Below, piece by piece: positions 11,939 to 26,500 of a DNA stretch of 64,000 nucleotides (positions within the stretch are counted from its first letter, which is position 1; each line of letters opens with the position of its first letter). The stretch is from Penium margaritaceum. Lineage: Eukaryota > Streptophyta > Zygnematophyceae > Desmidiales > Peniaceae. The notes beneath the pieces were generated by a model, which saw only the letters and a list, made by a program, of their open reading frames with translations, ran no database searches and was not told the DNA's origin. The position numbers and the translations under genes were made by a program. The stretch spans positions 2,672 through 66,671 of the forward strand of contig SZWC01000811.1 of NCBI GenBank assembly GCA_023375785.1, in the 5' to 3' direction.

Positions 11939-14900
11939 AGTTCCCAGCCCATTTTTTCCCCCTTTGACCATTTGTGACTCGTGTTATGAGTTTTCAATGT
12001 TGAGCACACACTGTGAAATTCTTTTGGTCATGGTTAGTGACATATGCCTACTTTGGTTTGTCACTGTACATGGTTTCCACACCGTGTCACTACGTTTTGA
12101 AGGTCTCTGTGCTTTCTAGTTGATAGATAGTCTTCCTAAAACCATTGTTACCCCCTCTCACTATTCATGACTTGTGTTGTGAGTTGTCCACATTCACCAC
12201 ATTCCCAGACCATTGTTTCCCCCTCTGACCGTTTGTAACTCGTGTGATGGTTGGTGAACTTTGACCACCCATATTGAAATTAGTTCCTCGTGGTCAGTGA
12301 CATAAGCCAGGTTTGGTTGTTTGGTGTGCACAGTAGCCACACCGTGCCACTACGTATTGAAGTTCTTTGTCCTTTCTAGTCGATACATAGGGTTCCCAAA
12401 CCATTGTTTCTCCATCTGACCTTTTGTGACTCGTGCTATGAGTTGTCAATGTTGACCACACATCCTGGGCTTCTTCGGTCATAGTCAGTGACGTATGCAT
12501 CCTTTGGTTTGTCACTGTGCACGCTAGCCACACCGTGTCACTTGTTTTTGAGGGTCTATGTACTTGCTAGTTGATAACTAGTGTTCCCAACCCATGGTTT
12601 CCCCCTCTGACAATTTGTGACTCGTGTTATGAGTTTTCAACATTGACCACACACTGTGAATTGTTTTGGTCATGGTTAGGGACATATGCCTACTTTGGTT
12701 TGTCACTGTACATGGTTACCATGCCGTGTCACTACGTATTGAAGGTATTTGTGCTTTCTTGTTGATAGCTAGTGTTCCCAGACCATTGTTACCCTCCTCT
12801 GACTATCTATAACTCGTGTTGTGAGTTGTCAACAATGACCACATGAAGTGAAATTCGTTGGACATGATCAGTGACATATGCATGCTTTGGTTGGTCATCG
12901 TGCACGGTATCCACGCTGTGCCACAGCTTATTGAAGGTCCTTGTGCTTGCTATTTGATACCTGGTGTTCCCAAACCATTGTTTCCCCTTCTGATCAGTTG
13001 TTACTCGTTTTATGAGTTGTCAATGTTGACCACACACAGCAGATTGTTTTGGTCAAAGGCAGTACATATGCCTACTTTGGTCGGTCTGTGTGCATGGTAG
13101 CCACACCGTGCTACTACTGATTGAAGGTCGTTGCACTTGCTTGTTGAGAACTGACCATGGTTTCCCCCTTTGACCGTTTGTGACTCGTGTTATGGTTGGT
13201 GAACGTTGACCACCCATATTGAAATTCTTTGGTCATGGTCAGTGACATATGCCTGGTTTGGTTGTTTGGTGTGCGCAGAAGCCACACGGTGATACTACGA
13301 ATTAAAGTTCTTTGTCCTTTCTAGTCGATACATAGAATTCCAAAACCATTGCTTCTCCATCTGACTATTTGTGACTCGTGTTATGAGTTGTCAATGTTGA
13401 CCACACCTAGTGGGCTTCTTTCGTCATAGTCAGTGACGTATGCATCCTTTGGTTTGTCATTGTGCACGCTAGCCACATCGTGCCACTACTTGTTGAGGGT
13501 CATTGTACTTGCTAGTTGATAACTAGTGTTCCCAACCCATTGTTTCCCCGTCTGACCATTTGTGACTCGCGTTATGAGTTTTCAACGTTGACCACACACT
13601 CTGAAATTGTTTTGGTGATGGTTAGTGACATATGCCTATTTTCGTTTGTCATTGTACATGGTTACCATGCAGTGTCACTATGTATTGAAGGTCTTTGTGC
13701 TCTCTAGTTGATAGCTAGTCTTCCCAGCCCATTGTTACTCCCTCTGACTATTGGTGACTCATGTTTTGAGCTGTCAACATTCACCACATGTAGTGAAATT
13801 CTTTGGTCCTGGTCAGTGACATATGCATACTTTGGTTGTGCATTGTAGCCACACTGTAGCACTATGTATTGAAGGTATTTCAACTTGCTAGTTGATAATT
13901 AGTATTCACAAACCATTATGGTCCACTTTGACCATTTTTTACTCGTGTTATGAGTTGTCAACGTTTACCACACATAGTGACATTCTTTGGTCATAGTCAG
14001 TGACATATGCCTACTTTGGTTGGTCTTCGTGCATGGTACCCACACGGTGCCACAAATTATTGAAGGTCCTTGTGCTTGCTAGTTGATGCCTGTTGTGCCC
14101 AAACCGTTGTTTCCCCCTCTGACAATTTGTGACTCGTATTATGAGTTGTCAACGTTGACCACACACCGCGGATTGCTTTGGTCAATGGCAGTACGTAGCA
14201 ACACCGTGCTACTACTGATTGAAGGTTGTACTTGCTAGTTGAGATCTGATATTCCCAAACCATTGTTTCCCCCTCTGACCATTTGTGACTCATGTTTTGG
14301 TTGGTGAACGTTGGCCACCCATACTGGTATTCTTTGGTCATGGTCAGAGACATCTGTCTAGTCTGGTTGTTTGGTGTGCATAGTAGCCACACCGTGCCAC
14401 TACGTATTGATGTTCTTCGTCCTTTCTAGTCACTACGTAGGGTTCCCAAACTATTGTCTCTCCCTCTGACCATTTGTGACTCGTGTTATGAGTTGTCAAT
14501 GATGACCACACAAAGTGGACTTCTTCGCTCATAGTCAGTGGCACATACATCGTTGTATTGGTCACTATGCACGCTAACCACACCGTGCCACAACTTGTTG
14601 AAGGTCTTTGTACTTGCTAGTTGATAACTAGTGTTCCCAACCCATTGTTTCCCCCTATGACCATTTGTGACTCGCGTTATGAGTTTTCAACGTTGATCAC
14701 ACACTGTGAAATTGTTTTGGTCATGGTTAGTGACATATGCCTACTTTTGTTTGTCACTGTACATGGTTACCACGCCGTGTCACTACGTATTGAAGGTTTT
14801 TGTGCTTTCTAGTTGATAGCTAGTCTTCCCAAACTATTGTTACCCCCTCTGACTATCTGTGACTCGTGTTGTGAGTTGTTAACATTGACCACATGAAGTG

Positions 14901-17900
14901 AAATTCTTTGGTCATGGTCAGTGACATATGCATAATTTGTTTGGTCATTGTGCATTGTAGCCACACTGTGCCACTACATATTGAAGGTATCTGCACTTGC
15001 TAGTCGATAACTAGTATCCACAATCCATTACCTTCCACTTTGACCATTTGTGACTCGTGTTATGAGTTTCAACGTTTGCCACACATAGTGACATTCTTTA
15101 GTCTTGGTCAGTGACATATGCCTACTTTGGTTGGTCATCGTGCATGGCATCCACACCGTGCCACACCTTATTGAAGGTCCTTGTGCTTGCTAGTTGATAC
15201 CTTGTGCTCCCAAACCATTCTTTCCCCCTCGGACCATTTGTGACTCGTATTATGCGTTGTCAACGTTGACCGCACACAGCGGATTTCTTTGGTCAAAGGC
15301 AGTAGATATGCCTACTTTGGTCGGTCATCGTGCATGGTAGCCACACTGTGCTACTATTGATTGAAGGTTGTTGTACTTGCTAGTTGAGAACTGATATTCC
15401 CAGACCTTTGTTTCCCCATCTGACCATTTGTGACTCGTGTTATGGTTGGTGAACGTTGACCACCCATATTGAATTTATTTGGTCATGGTAAGTGACATAT
15501 GCCTAGGTTGGCGATTGGTGTGCATAGTAGCCACACTGTGCCACTACAGATTGAAGTCCTTTGTTCTTTCTAGTCGATACATAGGGTTCCCAAACCATTG
15601 TCTCTCCCTCTGACCATTTGTGACTCCTGTTCTAAGTTCTCAACGTTGACCACACATAGTGGACTTCTTAAATCATAGTTAGTGACGTATGCATCCTTTG
15701 GTTGGTCATTGTGCATGCTAGCCATACCATGCCACTACTTGTTGAAGGTCTTTGTACTTGCCAGTTGATAACCAGTGTTCCCAACCCATTGTTTCCCCCT
15801 CTGACCATTTGTGACTTATGTTATGAGTTTTCACGTTGACCACACACTTCAAAGTTCTTTTCATCATGTTTAGTGACATATGCCTACTTTCGTTTGTCAC
15901 TGTACATGGTTACCGTGCCGTGACACTACGTATTGAAGGTCTTTGTGCTTTCTAGCTGATAGCTATTGTTTCCAAACCATTGTTACTCCCTCTGACTATC
16001 GATGAATCGTGTTGTGAGTTGTCAACGTTGACCACATGAAGTGAAATTCTTTGGTCATGGTCAGTGACATATGCATGCTTTGGTTGGTCACTGTGCATTG
16101 TAGCCACACTGTGCCACTATACATTGAAGGTACTTGAACTTGCTAGTCGATAGCTCGTATTCACAAACCATTATCGTCAACTTTGACTATTTGTGACTCG
16201 TGTTCTGAGTTGTCAACGTTTACCACACATAGTGACATTCCTTGGTCATATTCAGTGACATATGCCTACTTTGGTTGGTCATCGTGCATGGTACCCACAC
16301 TGTGCCACAACTTATTGAAGGTCTTTGTGCTTGCTAGTTGATACCTGGTGTGCCTAACCATTTTTTCCCCCTCTGACCATTTGTGGCGCGTATTATGAGT
16401 TGTCAACGTTGACCACTTACAGCAGATCGCTTTGCTCAGTCATCATGCATGGTAGCCACAGCGTGCTACTACTGATTGAAGGTCATTGTACTTCCTAGTT
16501 GAGAAATGATATTGCGAGACCATTGTTTCCCCCTCTGACCATTTGTGACTCATGTTATGGTTGCTGAACGTTGACCACCTATACTGAAATTCTTTGGTCA
16601 TGGTCAGTGACATCTGCCAAGTATGGTTGTTTGGTGTGCATAGTAGCCACACCGTGCCACTACGTATTTGAGTTTTGTGTCCTTTCTATTCGATACATGG
16701 GGATCCAAAACCATTGTCTCTCCCTCTCACCATTTCTGACTCGTGTTATGAGTTGTCAATGATGACCGCACAAAGTGGACTTCTTCGGTCATAGTCAGTG
16801 ACGTATGCATCATTTGGTTGGTCACTGTGCACGCTAGCAACACCGTGGAACTACTTGTTGAAGGTAGTTGTGCTTGCTAGTTGGTAACGAGTGTTCCCAA
16901 CCCATTGTTCCGCCTTTGACCATTTGTGACTTGTGTTCTGAGTTTTCAACATTGACCACACACTGTGAAATTCTTTTCGTCATGGTTAGTGACACATGCC
17001 TACATTGGATTGCCACTGTACATGGTTACCACACTGTGTCACTACGTATTGAAGGTCTTTGTGCTTTCTAGTTGATAGCTAGTGTTCCTAAACCGTTGTT
17101 GCCCTTCTCTGACTATCTGTGACTCGTGTTGTGAGTTGTCAGCGTTGACCACATGAAGTCAAATTCTTTGATCATGGTCTGTGACATATGCATACTTTGG
17201 TTGGTCACTGTGCATGGTAGCCACAGTGTGCCACTACATATTGAAGGTATTTGTACTTGCTAGTCGATAACTAGTAATCACAAACCACTATCTTCCACTC
17301 TGACCATTTGTGACCCCTGTTATGAGTTGTCAAAGTTTATCACACATTGTGACATACCTTGGTCATGCAGAGTGACATATGCCTACTTTGGTTGGTCATC
17401 GTGCATGGTATCCACACCGTGCAATAACTTATTGAAGGTCCTTGTGCTTGCTCGCTGATACCTGGTGTTGCCAAACCATTGTTTCCCCCTCTGACCATTT
17501 GCGACTCGTATGATGAGTTGTCAACGTTGACCACACACAGCGGATTCCTTTGCTCACAGGCAATACATATGCCTTCTTTGGTCCGTCGTTGTGCACGGTA
17601 GCCACACCGTGCTACTACTGATTGAAGGTCGTTGTACTTGCTAGTCAAGAACTGGTATTCCCAGACCATTGTTTCCCCCCTGACCGTTTGTGACTTGTCT
17701 TTTGGTATGTGAACGTTGATCACCCATATTGAAATTTTTTTGTCATGGTCAGTGACATATGCCCAGTTTGGTTTTTTGGTGTGCATAGTAGCCACACCGT
17801 GCCACTACGTATTGAAGTTCTTTGTCCTTTCTAGTCAATACGTACGGTTCCCAAACCATTGTCTCTCCCTCTGACCATTTGCGACTCGTGTTATGAGTTG

Positions 17901-20021
17901 TCAATCCTGACCACACATAGTGGACGTCTTGGGTTGTTGTCTGTGACGTATGCATCCTTGGATTGGTCACTCTCCACTCTAGCCACACCGTGCTACTACT
18001 TGTTGAAGGTCTTTGTACTTGCTAGTTGATAACTAGTGTTCCCAGCCAATTGTTTTCCCCTCTGACCAGTTGTGACTCGTGTTATGAGTTTTCATCATTG
18101 ACCACACACTGTGGAATCCTTTTTGTCATGGTTAGTGACACATGCCTACTTTGATTTGTCACAGTACATGGTTACCACGTAGTGTCACTACATGTTTAAG
18201 GTCTTTGTGCTTTCTAGTTGATAGCTAGTCTTCCCAACCCATTGTTACCCCATCTGACTATGTGTGACTCGTGTTGTAAGTTGTCAGCATTGACCACATG
18301 AAGTGCAAATCTTTGGTCATGGTCAGTGACATGCATGTTTTGGTTGGTCACTGTGCATTGTAGCCACACTGTGGCACTACATATTGAAGGTACTTGTACT
18401 TGTTAGTTGATAACTAGCATTCACAAACCATTGTCTTCCACTCTGAATATTTGTGAAATGTGTTAGGAGTTCTTTTGTCATGGTCAGTGACCTATGCCTA
18501 CTTTGGTTGGTCATCGTGCATGGTATCCACAACGTGCCACGACTTATTGAAGGTCCTTGTGCTTGCTAGTTCATACCTGGTGTTCCCAAACCATTGTTTC
18601 CCCCTCTGACCCTTTGTGACTCGTCTTATGGGTTGTCAACGTTGACCACACACAGCGGATTTCTTTGGTCAAAGGCAGTACATATGCCTACTTTGGTCGG
18701 CCATTGTGCATGGTAGCCACACAGTGTTGTTACTGATTGAAGGTCGTTGTACTTGCTAGTTTAGAACTGATATTCCCATACCATTGCTTTCCCCTCTGAC
18801 AACTTGTGACTCGTGTTATGGTTGGTGAACGTTGACCACCCATATTGAAATTCTTTGGTCATGGTCAGTGACATATGCCTAGTTTGGTTGTTTGGTGTGC
18901 ATAGTAGCCACACCGTGCCACTACGTACTGAAGTTCTTTGTCCTTTCGAGTCGATACACAGGGATCCCAAACCATTGTCTCTCCCTCTGACCATTTTTTA
19001 CTTGTGTTATGAGTTGTCAATGTTGACCACACATAGTGGACTTCTTCGGTCATATTCAGTGATGTATGCATCCTTTGATTGGTCACTGTGCACGCTAGCC
19101 ACACCGTGCCACTACTTGTTGAAGGTCTTTGTACTTGCTAGTTGATAACTAATGTTCCCAACCCATTCTTCCACCCTGGGACCATTTGTGACTAGTGTTT
19201 GGAGTTTTCAACATTGACTACACACTGTGAAATTCTTTTGGTCATGGTTCGTGACATATGCCTACATTGGTTGGTCATTGTACATGGTTACCATACTGTG
19301 TCACTACATATTGAAGGTTTTTATGCTCTCTAGTTGACAGCTAGTGTTCCCAAGCCATTGTTACCCCCGCTGACAATCTGTGATTCGTCTTCTGAGTTGT
19401 GAACATTAACCAAATGATGTGAAATTCTTTGGTCATGGTCAGTGACATATGCCTACTTTGGTTGGTCAATGTGCATTGTAGCCACCTTGTGCCACAACAT
19501 ATGGAAGGTATTTGTACTTGCTAGTAGATAACTAGTATTCACAAACCATTATCTTCCACTCTAACCGTTTGTAACTCGTGTTATGAGTTGTCAAAGTTTA
19601 CCACACATAGAGACATTCTTTGGTCATGGTCAGTGACATATGCCTATTTTGGTTGGTCATCGTGCATGGTATCCACACTGTGCCACAACGTATTGAAGGT
19701 CCTTGTGCTTGCTAGTTGATACCTGGTGTTCCCAAACCATTCTTTCCCCCTGTGACCATTTGTGACTCGTTTTATGAGTTGTCAATGTTGACCACACACA
19801 GTGGAATTCTTTGGTCAAAGGCAGTACATATGCCTACTTTGGTCGGCCGTTGTGTATGGTAGCCACACCGTGCTACCACTGATTGAAGGTCATTGTACTT
19901 GCTAGTTTACAACTGATATTCCTAGACCATTGTTTCCCCTTTTGACCGTTTGTGACTCGTGTTATGGTTGGTGAATGTTGACCACCCATATTGAAATTAT
20001 TTGGTCATCTTCAGTGACATA

Positions 20022-20043
20022 ACCTACTGCGCTTGGATTTCGA
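20022..20043 (+). repeat. MITE left terminal inverted repeat
   Basis: 22 bp beginning ACCTACTGC and ending GATTTCGA. It matches the reverse complement of 20507-20528 at 19 of 22 positions. Confidence 0.85.
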
Positions 20044-20200
20044 CGACCGAGATGAGCCATAATTTTTTCGGCGAAAAAAAAAATCAATTTTGAATTAATA
20101 TGGTGTATCCACTTTTTCGACGTAAAACAGGGTAGGCATACTTTGATTTCAACGATTCATTCAGGTCATTTTTCGGATTTCGTCGAAGTTTGCATTTACA

Positions 20201-20254
20201 AACCGCTCGATCGTTCGAATTCCCGCTTTCGCGCATTCGAACGGTCGAGCGGTT
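20201..20254. repeat. Long palindrome inside the MITE
   Basis: Two 20-bp arms (20201-20220 and 20235-20254) are reverse complements at 19 of 20 positions and are separated by a 14-base loop. The arms contain several CG dinucleotides (CGCTCGA, CGTTCGAA). The transcript or single strand would fold into a stable hairpin, as in many MITEs that feed small-RNA pathways. Confidence 0.85.
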
Positions 20255-20506
20255 GACTGGTTGAGTCACCGTCGGCTTCCCCGGCTGGCTACTCGACGGC
20301 GAGAGTTGACCGCCACTCGCGAAAACGGGAAGAAAAAAACATGTTGAGCCTAACATTATGAAAACTATAGCTGAACCCGGGAACCAAAAAGTGACCCACA
20401 CACTTTCAACTCAATGAGTGACTCGCATAATTAGATTAGTGACACTTAAAATTCAACTAAAAAAACCATTTTCGACAAATTTCAACCACTGTCAAAACAG
20501 TTAATA

Positions 20507-20528
20507 TCGAAATCAAAGAGCAGTAGGG
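20507..20528 (-). repeat. MITE right terminal inverted repeat
   Basis: 22 bp which read on the minus strand begin CCCTACTGC and end GATTTCGA. It pairs with the left end and is followed directly by the TA duplication. Confidence 0.85.
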
Positions 20529-23500
20529 TATGCCTAGTTTGGTTGTTTTGTGTGCAGAGTAGCCACACCGTGCCACTACGTATTGAAGTTCTTTGTGCTT
20601 TTTTGTCGATACAGAGGGTTCCCAAACCATTGTCTCTCCCTGTGACCATTTGTGACTCGTGTTATGAGTTGTCAATGTTGACCACATATTGTGGACTTCT
20701 TCGGTCATAGTCCGTGACTTATGCATCCTTTGATTGGTCAGTGTGCATGCTAGCCACACCGTACCCCTACTTGTTGAAGGTCTTTGTACTTGCTATTTGA
20801 TAACTAGTATTTCCAATCCATTGCTCCCCCTCTGACCATTTGTGGCTCGTGTTATGAGTTTTCGACGTTGACCGCACACTGTGAAATTCTTTTGGTCATG
20901 GTCGGGTACATATGCCTACTTTGGTTGGTCATTATACATAGTTACCATGCTGTGTCACTACGCACTGAAGGTCTGTGTGCTTTCTAGTTGATAGCTAGTC
21001 TTCCCAAACCATTGTTACCCCCTCAGACTATATGTGACTCGTGTTGTGAGTTGTCAGCATTGACCGCATGAAGTGAAATTCTTTGGTCATGGTCAGTGAC
21101 ATATGCATACTTTGGTTGGTCACTGTGCATTGTAACCACACTGTGCCACTACACATTGAAGGTATTTGTACTTGCTAGTTGATAACTAGTATTCACAAAC
21201 CATTATCTTCCACTCTAACCATTTGTGACTCATGTTATGAGTTGTCAAAGTTTACCACACATAGTGACATTCTTTGGTCATCGTCAGTGACATATTCCTA
21301 CTTTGGTTGGGCATCGAGCATGGTATCTACACCGTGCCACAACTTATTGAAGGTCCTTCTGCTTGCTAGTTGATACCTGGTGTTCCCAACCAGTTATGGT
21401 GTGACTCGTGTTTTGGTTGTTGAATGTTGACCACCCATATTGAAATTATTTGGTCTTGGTCAGTGACATATGCCTAGTTTGGTTGTTTGGTGTGCAGAGT
21501 AGTCACACCGTGCCACTACGTATTGAAGTTGTTTCTCCTTTATATTCAATACATAGGCTTCCCAAACCATTGTCTCTCCATGTGACCATTTGTGACTCGT
21601 GTTATGAGTTGTCAATGTTGACCACACATAGTGGACTTCTTCGGTCATAGCCAGTGACGTATGCATCCTTTGATTTTTCACTGTTCACGCTAGCCACACC
21701 GTGCCACTACTTGTTGAAGGTTTCTGTGCTTGCTAGTTGATAACTCGTATCCCCAACCCGTTGTGTCCCCGTCCGACCATTTGTGAATTGAGTTTTCAAC
21801 ATTGACCAAACTGTGAAATTCTTTTGGTCATGGTCAGTGATATATGCCTACTTTGGTTGGTCATTGTACATGGTTACCTCGCCGTGTTGCTACATATTGA
21901 AGGTCTTTGTGCTTTATGGTTGATAGCTCGTCTTCCTAAACCATTGTTACCCCTTCCGACTATCTATGACTTGTGTTGTGAGTTGTCAACGTTGACCACA
22001 TGAAGTGAAATTCTGTGGTCGTTGTGAGTGACATTTGCAGACTTTGGTTGGGCACTGTGTAATGTAGCCACACTGTGCCACTGCATATTGAAGGTATTTG
22101 TTCTTGCTAGTCAATAACTAGTATTCACAAGCATTTACCACACATAGTGACATTATTTGGTCATGGTCAGTGACATATGCCTACTTTGGTTGGTCAACGT
22201 GCATGGTTTCGACACCGTGCCACAGCTTTTTGAAGGGCCTTGTGCTTGCTAGTTGATACCTGGTGTTCCCAAACCTTTGTTTTCCCCCTATAATCATTTG
22301 TGACTCGTATTATGAGTTGTCAGCATTGACCACACAGCGGATTTCTTTGGTCAAAGGCAGTACATATGCCTTCTTTGGTTGGTCATTGTGCATGGTAGCC
22401 ACACCGTGCTACTACTGATTGAAGGTCGTTGTACTTGCTAGTTGAGAAATGATATTCCCAGACCATTGTTTCCCCCTCTGACTGTTTGTGACTCGTGTTA
22501 TGGTTGGTGAATGTTGACTACCCATATTGAAATTCCTTGGTCATGGTCAGTGACATATGCCTAGTTTGGTTGTTTGGTGTGCACAGTAGCCACACTATGC
22601 CACTACGTATTGAAGTTGTTTGTCCTTTCCAGTCGATACATAGGGTTCCCAAACCATTGTCTCTCCCTCTGACCATTTGTGACTCTTGTCATGAGTTGTC
22701 AATGTTGACCACACATAGTGGACTTCTTTGGTCATAGTCAGTGACGTATGCATCCTTTGGTTGGTTGCTGTGCACGCTAGCCACACTGTGCCACTACTTG
22801 TTGAAGGTCTTTGTACTTGCTAGTTGATAACTAGTGTTCCCAGCCCATTGTTTCCCCCTCTGATCATTTATGGCTCGTGTTCTGAGTCTTCAACATTGCC
22901 CACACTGTGAAGTTTTTTTGGTCCTGGTTAGTGACATATGCCTACTTTGGTTTGTTACTGTACATGGTTACCACGCCGTGGCACTACGTATTGAAGGTCT
23001 TTGTGTTTTCTAGTTGATATCGTCTTCCAAAACCATTTTTACCCCTCATGACTATCTGTGACTTGTGTTGTGAATTGTCAACATTGACCACATGAAGTGA
23101 AATTCTTTGGTCATGGTGAGTGACATGAACACTGTGCCACTACATATTGAAGGTATTTGTACTTGCTAGTCGATAACTAGTATTCACAAACCATTACCTT
23201 GCACTCTGACCATTTGCGACTTGTGTTATGAGTTGTCAAAGTTTACTACACATAATGATGTTTTTTTGTCATGGTCAATGACATATGCCTACTTTGGTTT
23301 CTCATTGTGCATGGTATCAGCGCCGTGGCACAACGTATTGAAGGTCCTTGTGCATGCTAGCTCATACCTGGTGTTCCCAAACCATTGTTTCCCCCTCTAA
23401 CCATTTGTGACTCGTATTATGAGTTGTCAACTTTGACCACCCACAGCGGATTTCTTTGGTAAAAGGTAGTACATATGCCAACTTTGGTCGGTCATTGTGC

Positions 23501-26500
23501 ATGGTAGTCACACCGTGCTACTACTTATTGAAGGTCGTTGCACTTGCTTGTTGAGAAGTGATATTCCCAGACCATTGTTTCCCCCTCTGACCGTTTGTGA
23601 CTCGTGTTATGGTTGGTGAACGCTGACCACCCATATTAAAGTTATGTGGTCATGGTCAGTGACATATGCCTAGTTTAGTTATTTGATGTGCACAGTAGCC
23701 ACACCATGCCACTACGTATTGAAGTTCTTTGTCCTTTGTAGTGAACATATAGGGTTCCCAAACCATTGTATCTTTCTCTGACCATTTGTGACTCGTGGTA
23801 TGAGTTGTCAATGTTGACCACACGTGGTGGGCTTCTTCAGTCATAGTAAGTGACGTATGCATCGTATGGTTGGTCACTGTGCACGCTAGCCACACCGTGC
23901 CACTACTTGTTGAATGTCTTTGTACTTGCTGGTTGATACCCCCTCTCACTATCTGTGACTCGTGTTGTGAGTTGTCAAAGTTGACTGCATGAAGTGAAAT
24001 TCTTAGGTCATGGCCAGTGACATATGCATACTTTGGTTTTTCACTGTGCATGGTAGCCACACTGTGCCACAACATATTGAATGTATTTTTACTTGCTAGT
24101 CAATAACCAGCATTCAAAAACGATTATCTTCCACTCTGACCATTTGTGACTTGTGTTATGAGTTGTCAAAGTTTACCACACATAGTGACATTATTGGGTC
24201 ATGGTCAATGACGCATGCCTACTTTGGTTGCTCATTGTGCATGGTATCCACACCGTGCCACAACTTATTGAAGGTCCTTGTGCTTGCTAGTTGATACCTG
24301 GTGTTCCCTAACCAGTGTTTCCTCCTCTGACCATTTGTGACTCGTATAATGAGTTGTCAACATTGACCAAACACAACGGATTTCTTTGGTCAGAGGCAGT
24401 ACATATGCGTACTTTGGTCGGTCATTGTGCGAGGTAGCCACACTGTGCTACTACTGATTGAAGGTCGTTATACTTGCTGGTTGAGAACTGATATTCCTGG
24501 ATTATTATTCTGACCGTTTGTGACTCGTGTTATGGTTTTTTTAACTTTGACCACCCATATTGAAATTCTTTGGTGATGGCCAATGACACATGCCTAGTTT
24601 GGTCGTTTAGTGTGCACAGTAGCCACACCGTGCCACTACGTATTGAAGTTCTTTGTCCTTTCTAGTTGATACGTAGGGTTCCCAAACCATTGTCTCTCCC
24701 TTTGACCATTTGTGACTCGTGTTATAACTTGTCAATCTTGACCACACATAGTGGTCTTCTTTGGTCATAGTCAGTGACGCATGCATCCTTTCGTTGGTCA
24801 CTGTGCACGCTAGGCACACCATGCCCCTACTTGTTGAATGTCTTTGTACGTTTTAGTTGATAACTAGTTTTCCCAACCCATTGGTTCCCCATGTGACCAT
24901 TTGTAACTCGTGTTATGATTTTTCAACGTTGACCACACACTGTGAAATTCTTTTGGTCATGGTTAGTGACAAATGACTAGTTTGGATTGACACTATACAT
25001 GGTTACCATACCGTGTCACTATGTATTAACGGTCTTTGTGCTTTCTAGTTGATAGCTAGTCTTCCCAAACCATTGTTACCCCCTCTGACTATCTAGGACT
25101 CGTGTTGTGAGTTCTCAAAGTTGACCACATGAAGTCAAATTCTTTGGTCATGGTCAGTGACATATGCATACTTTGGTTTTTCACTATGCATGATAGCCAC
25201 ACTGTGCCATTACATATTGAAGGTATTTTTACTTGCTAGTCGATAACTAGTATTCGTGAACCATTATCTTCCACTCTGACCATTTGTGACTCAGGTTCTG
25301 AGTTGTCAAAGGTTACCATTCATAGTGACATTCTTTAGTCATGGTCAGTGACATATGCCTACTCTGGTTTGTCATCGTGCATTGTATCTACACCGTGCCA
25401 CAACTTTTGGAAGGTCGTTTTGCTTGCTAGTTTGTACCTGGTGTTCCCAAACAATTGTTTCCCCCTCTGACCATTTGTGACTTGTATTATGAGTTGTCAA
25501 CGTTGACCACACACCGCGGATTTCTTTGGTCAAAGGCACTACATATGCCTAATTTGGTCAGTCATTGTGCACGGTAGCCACACCGTGCTACTACTGATTG
25601 AAGGTCGTTGTACTTGCTAGTTGAGAACTGATATTCCCTGACCATTGCTTCCCCCTCTGACTGTTCTGACTGGTGTCATGGTTGGTGAACGTTGACCACC
25701 CATATTGAAAATAGCTGGTCATGGCCAGTGACATATGCCTAGTTTGGTTGTTTGGAGTGCATAGTATACACATCATGCCACATAGGGTTCCCAACCCATT
25801 ATCTCTCCCTCTGACCATTTGTAACTCGTGTTATGAGTTATAAATGTTGACCACACATAGTGGACTTCTTCGGTCATACTCAGTGACGTGTGCATCCTTT
25901 GGTTGGTCACTGTGCACGCTAGCCACACCGTACCACTACTTGTTGAATGTTTTTGTACTTGCTAGTTCATAACTAGTGTTTCCAACCCATTTTTTTCCCC
26001 TCTGACTAGCTGTGACTCGTGTTATGAGTTTTCAACGTTGACCACACACTGTGAAGTTATTTTGGTCATGATTAGTGACATATGCCTAGTTTGGCTTGTC
26101 ACTTTACATGGTTACCACGCCGTGTCACTACGTATTGAAGGTCTTTGTGCTTTCTAGTTGATAGCTAGTGTTCCAAAACCATAGTTAACCCCCTCTGACT
26201 ATCTGTGACTTGTGTTGTGAGTTGTCAACGTTGACCACATGAAGTGGAATTCTTTGGTCATGGTCAGTGACATATGCATACTTTGGGTTTTCACTGTGCA
26301 TGGTAGCCACACAATGCCACTACATATTGAAGGTATTTCTACTTCCTAGTCAAAAACCAGTATTCACAAACCATTATCTTCCACTCTGACCATTTCTGAC
26401 TTGTGTTATGAGTTGTTAAAGCTTACCACACATAGTGACATGATTTGGTCATGGTCAATGACATGTGCCTATTTTGGTTGGTCATCGTGCATGGTATCCA

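Larger units (their letters stand above)
20022..20528. mobile_element. 507-bp MITE-like DNA transposon with TA target duplication
   Basis: The satellite E-class text CAGTGACATATGCCTAG is interrupted exactly at TA, which is present on both sides (20020-20021 and 20529-20530). The ends are inverted repeats of 22 bp matching at 19 positions and starting [A/C]CCTACTGC. The interior is AT-rich, unrelated to the satellite, and carries a strong central hairpin. There is no transposase. TA duplication with inverted ends suggests a non-autonomous Tc1/mariner-superfamily element, but the terminal bases are not those of the well-known Stowaway family, so the superfamily is inferred from the target site only. 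The satellite reads continuously when the insert and one TA are ignored. The neighbouring A-to-A spacing (19149 to 20805, 1,656 bp) equals one HOR plus this insert. The 105-codon minus frame at 20084-20401 resembles nothing I know and is probably chance. Confidence 0.85.

Noticed and set aside
20084-20401. 105-codon minus-strand frame in the MITE as a host gene
   Set aside because: It crosses the hairpin, resembles no family I know, and the element is otherwise a short non-autonomous insert.
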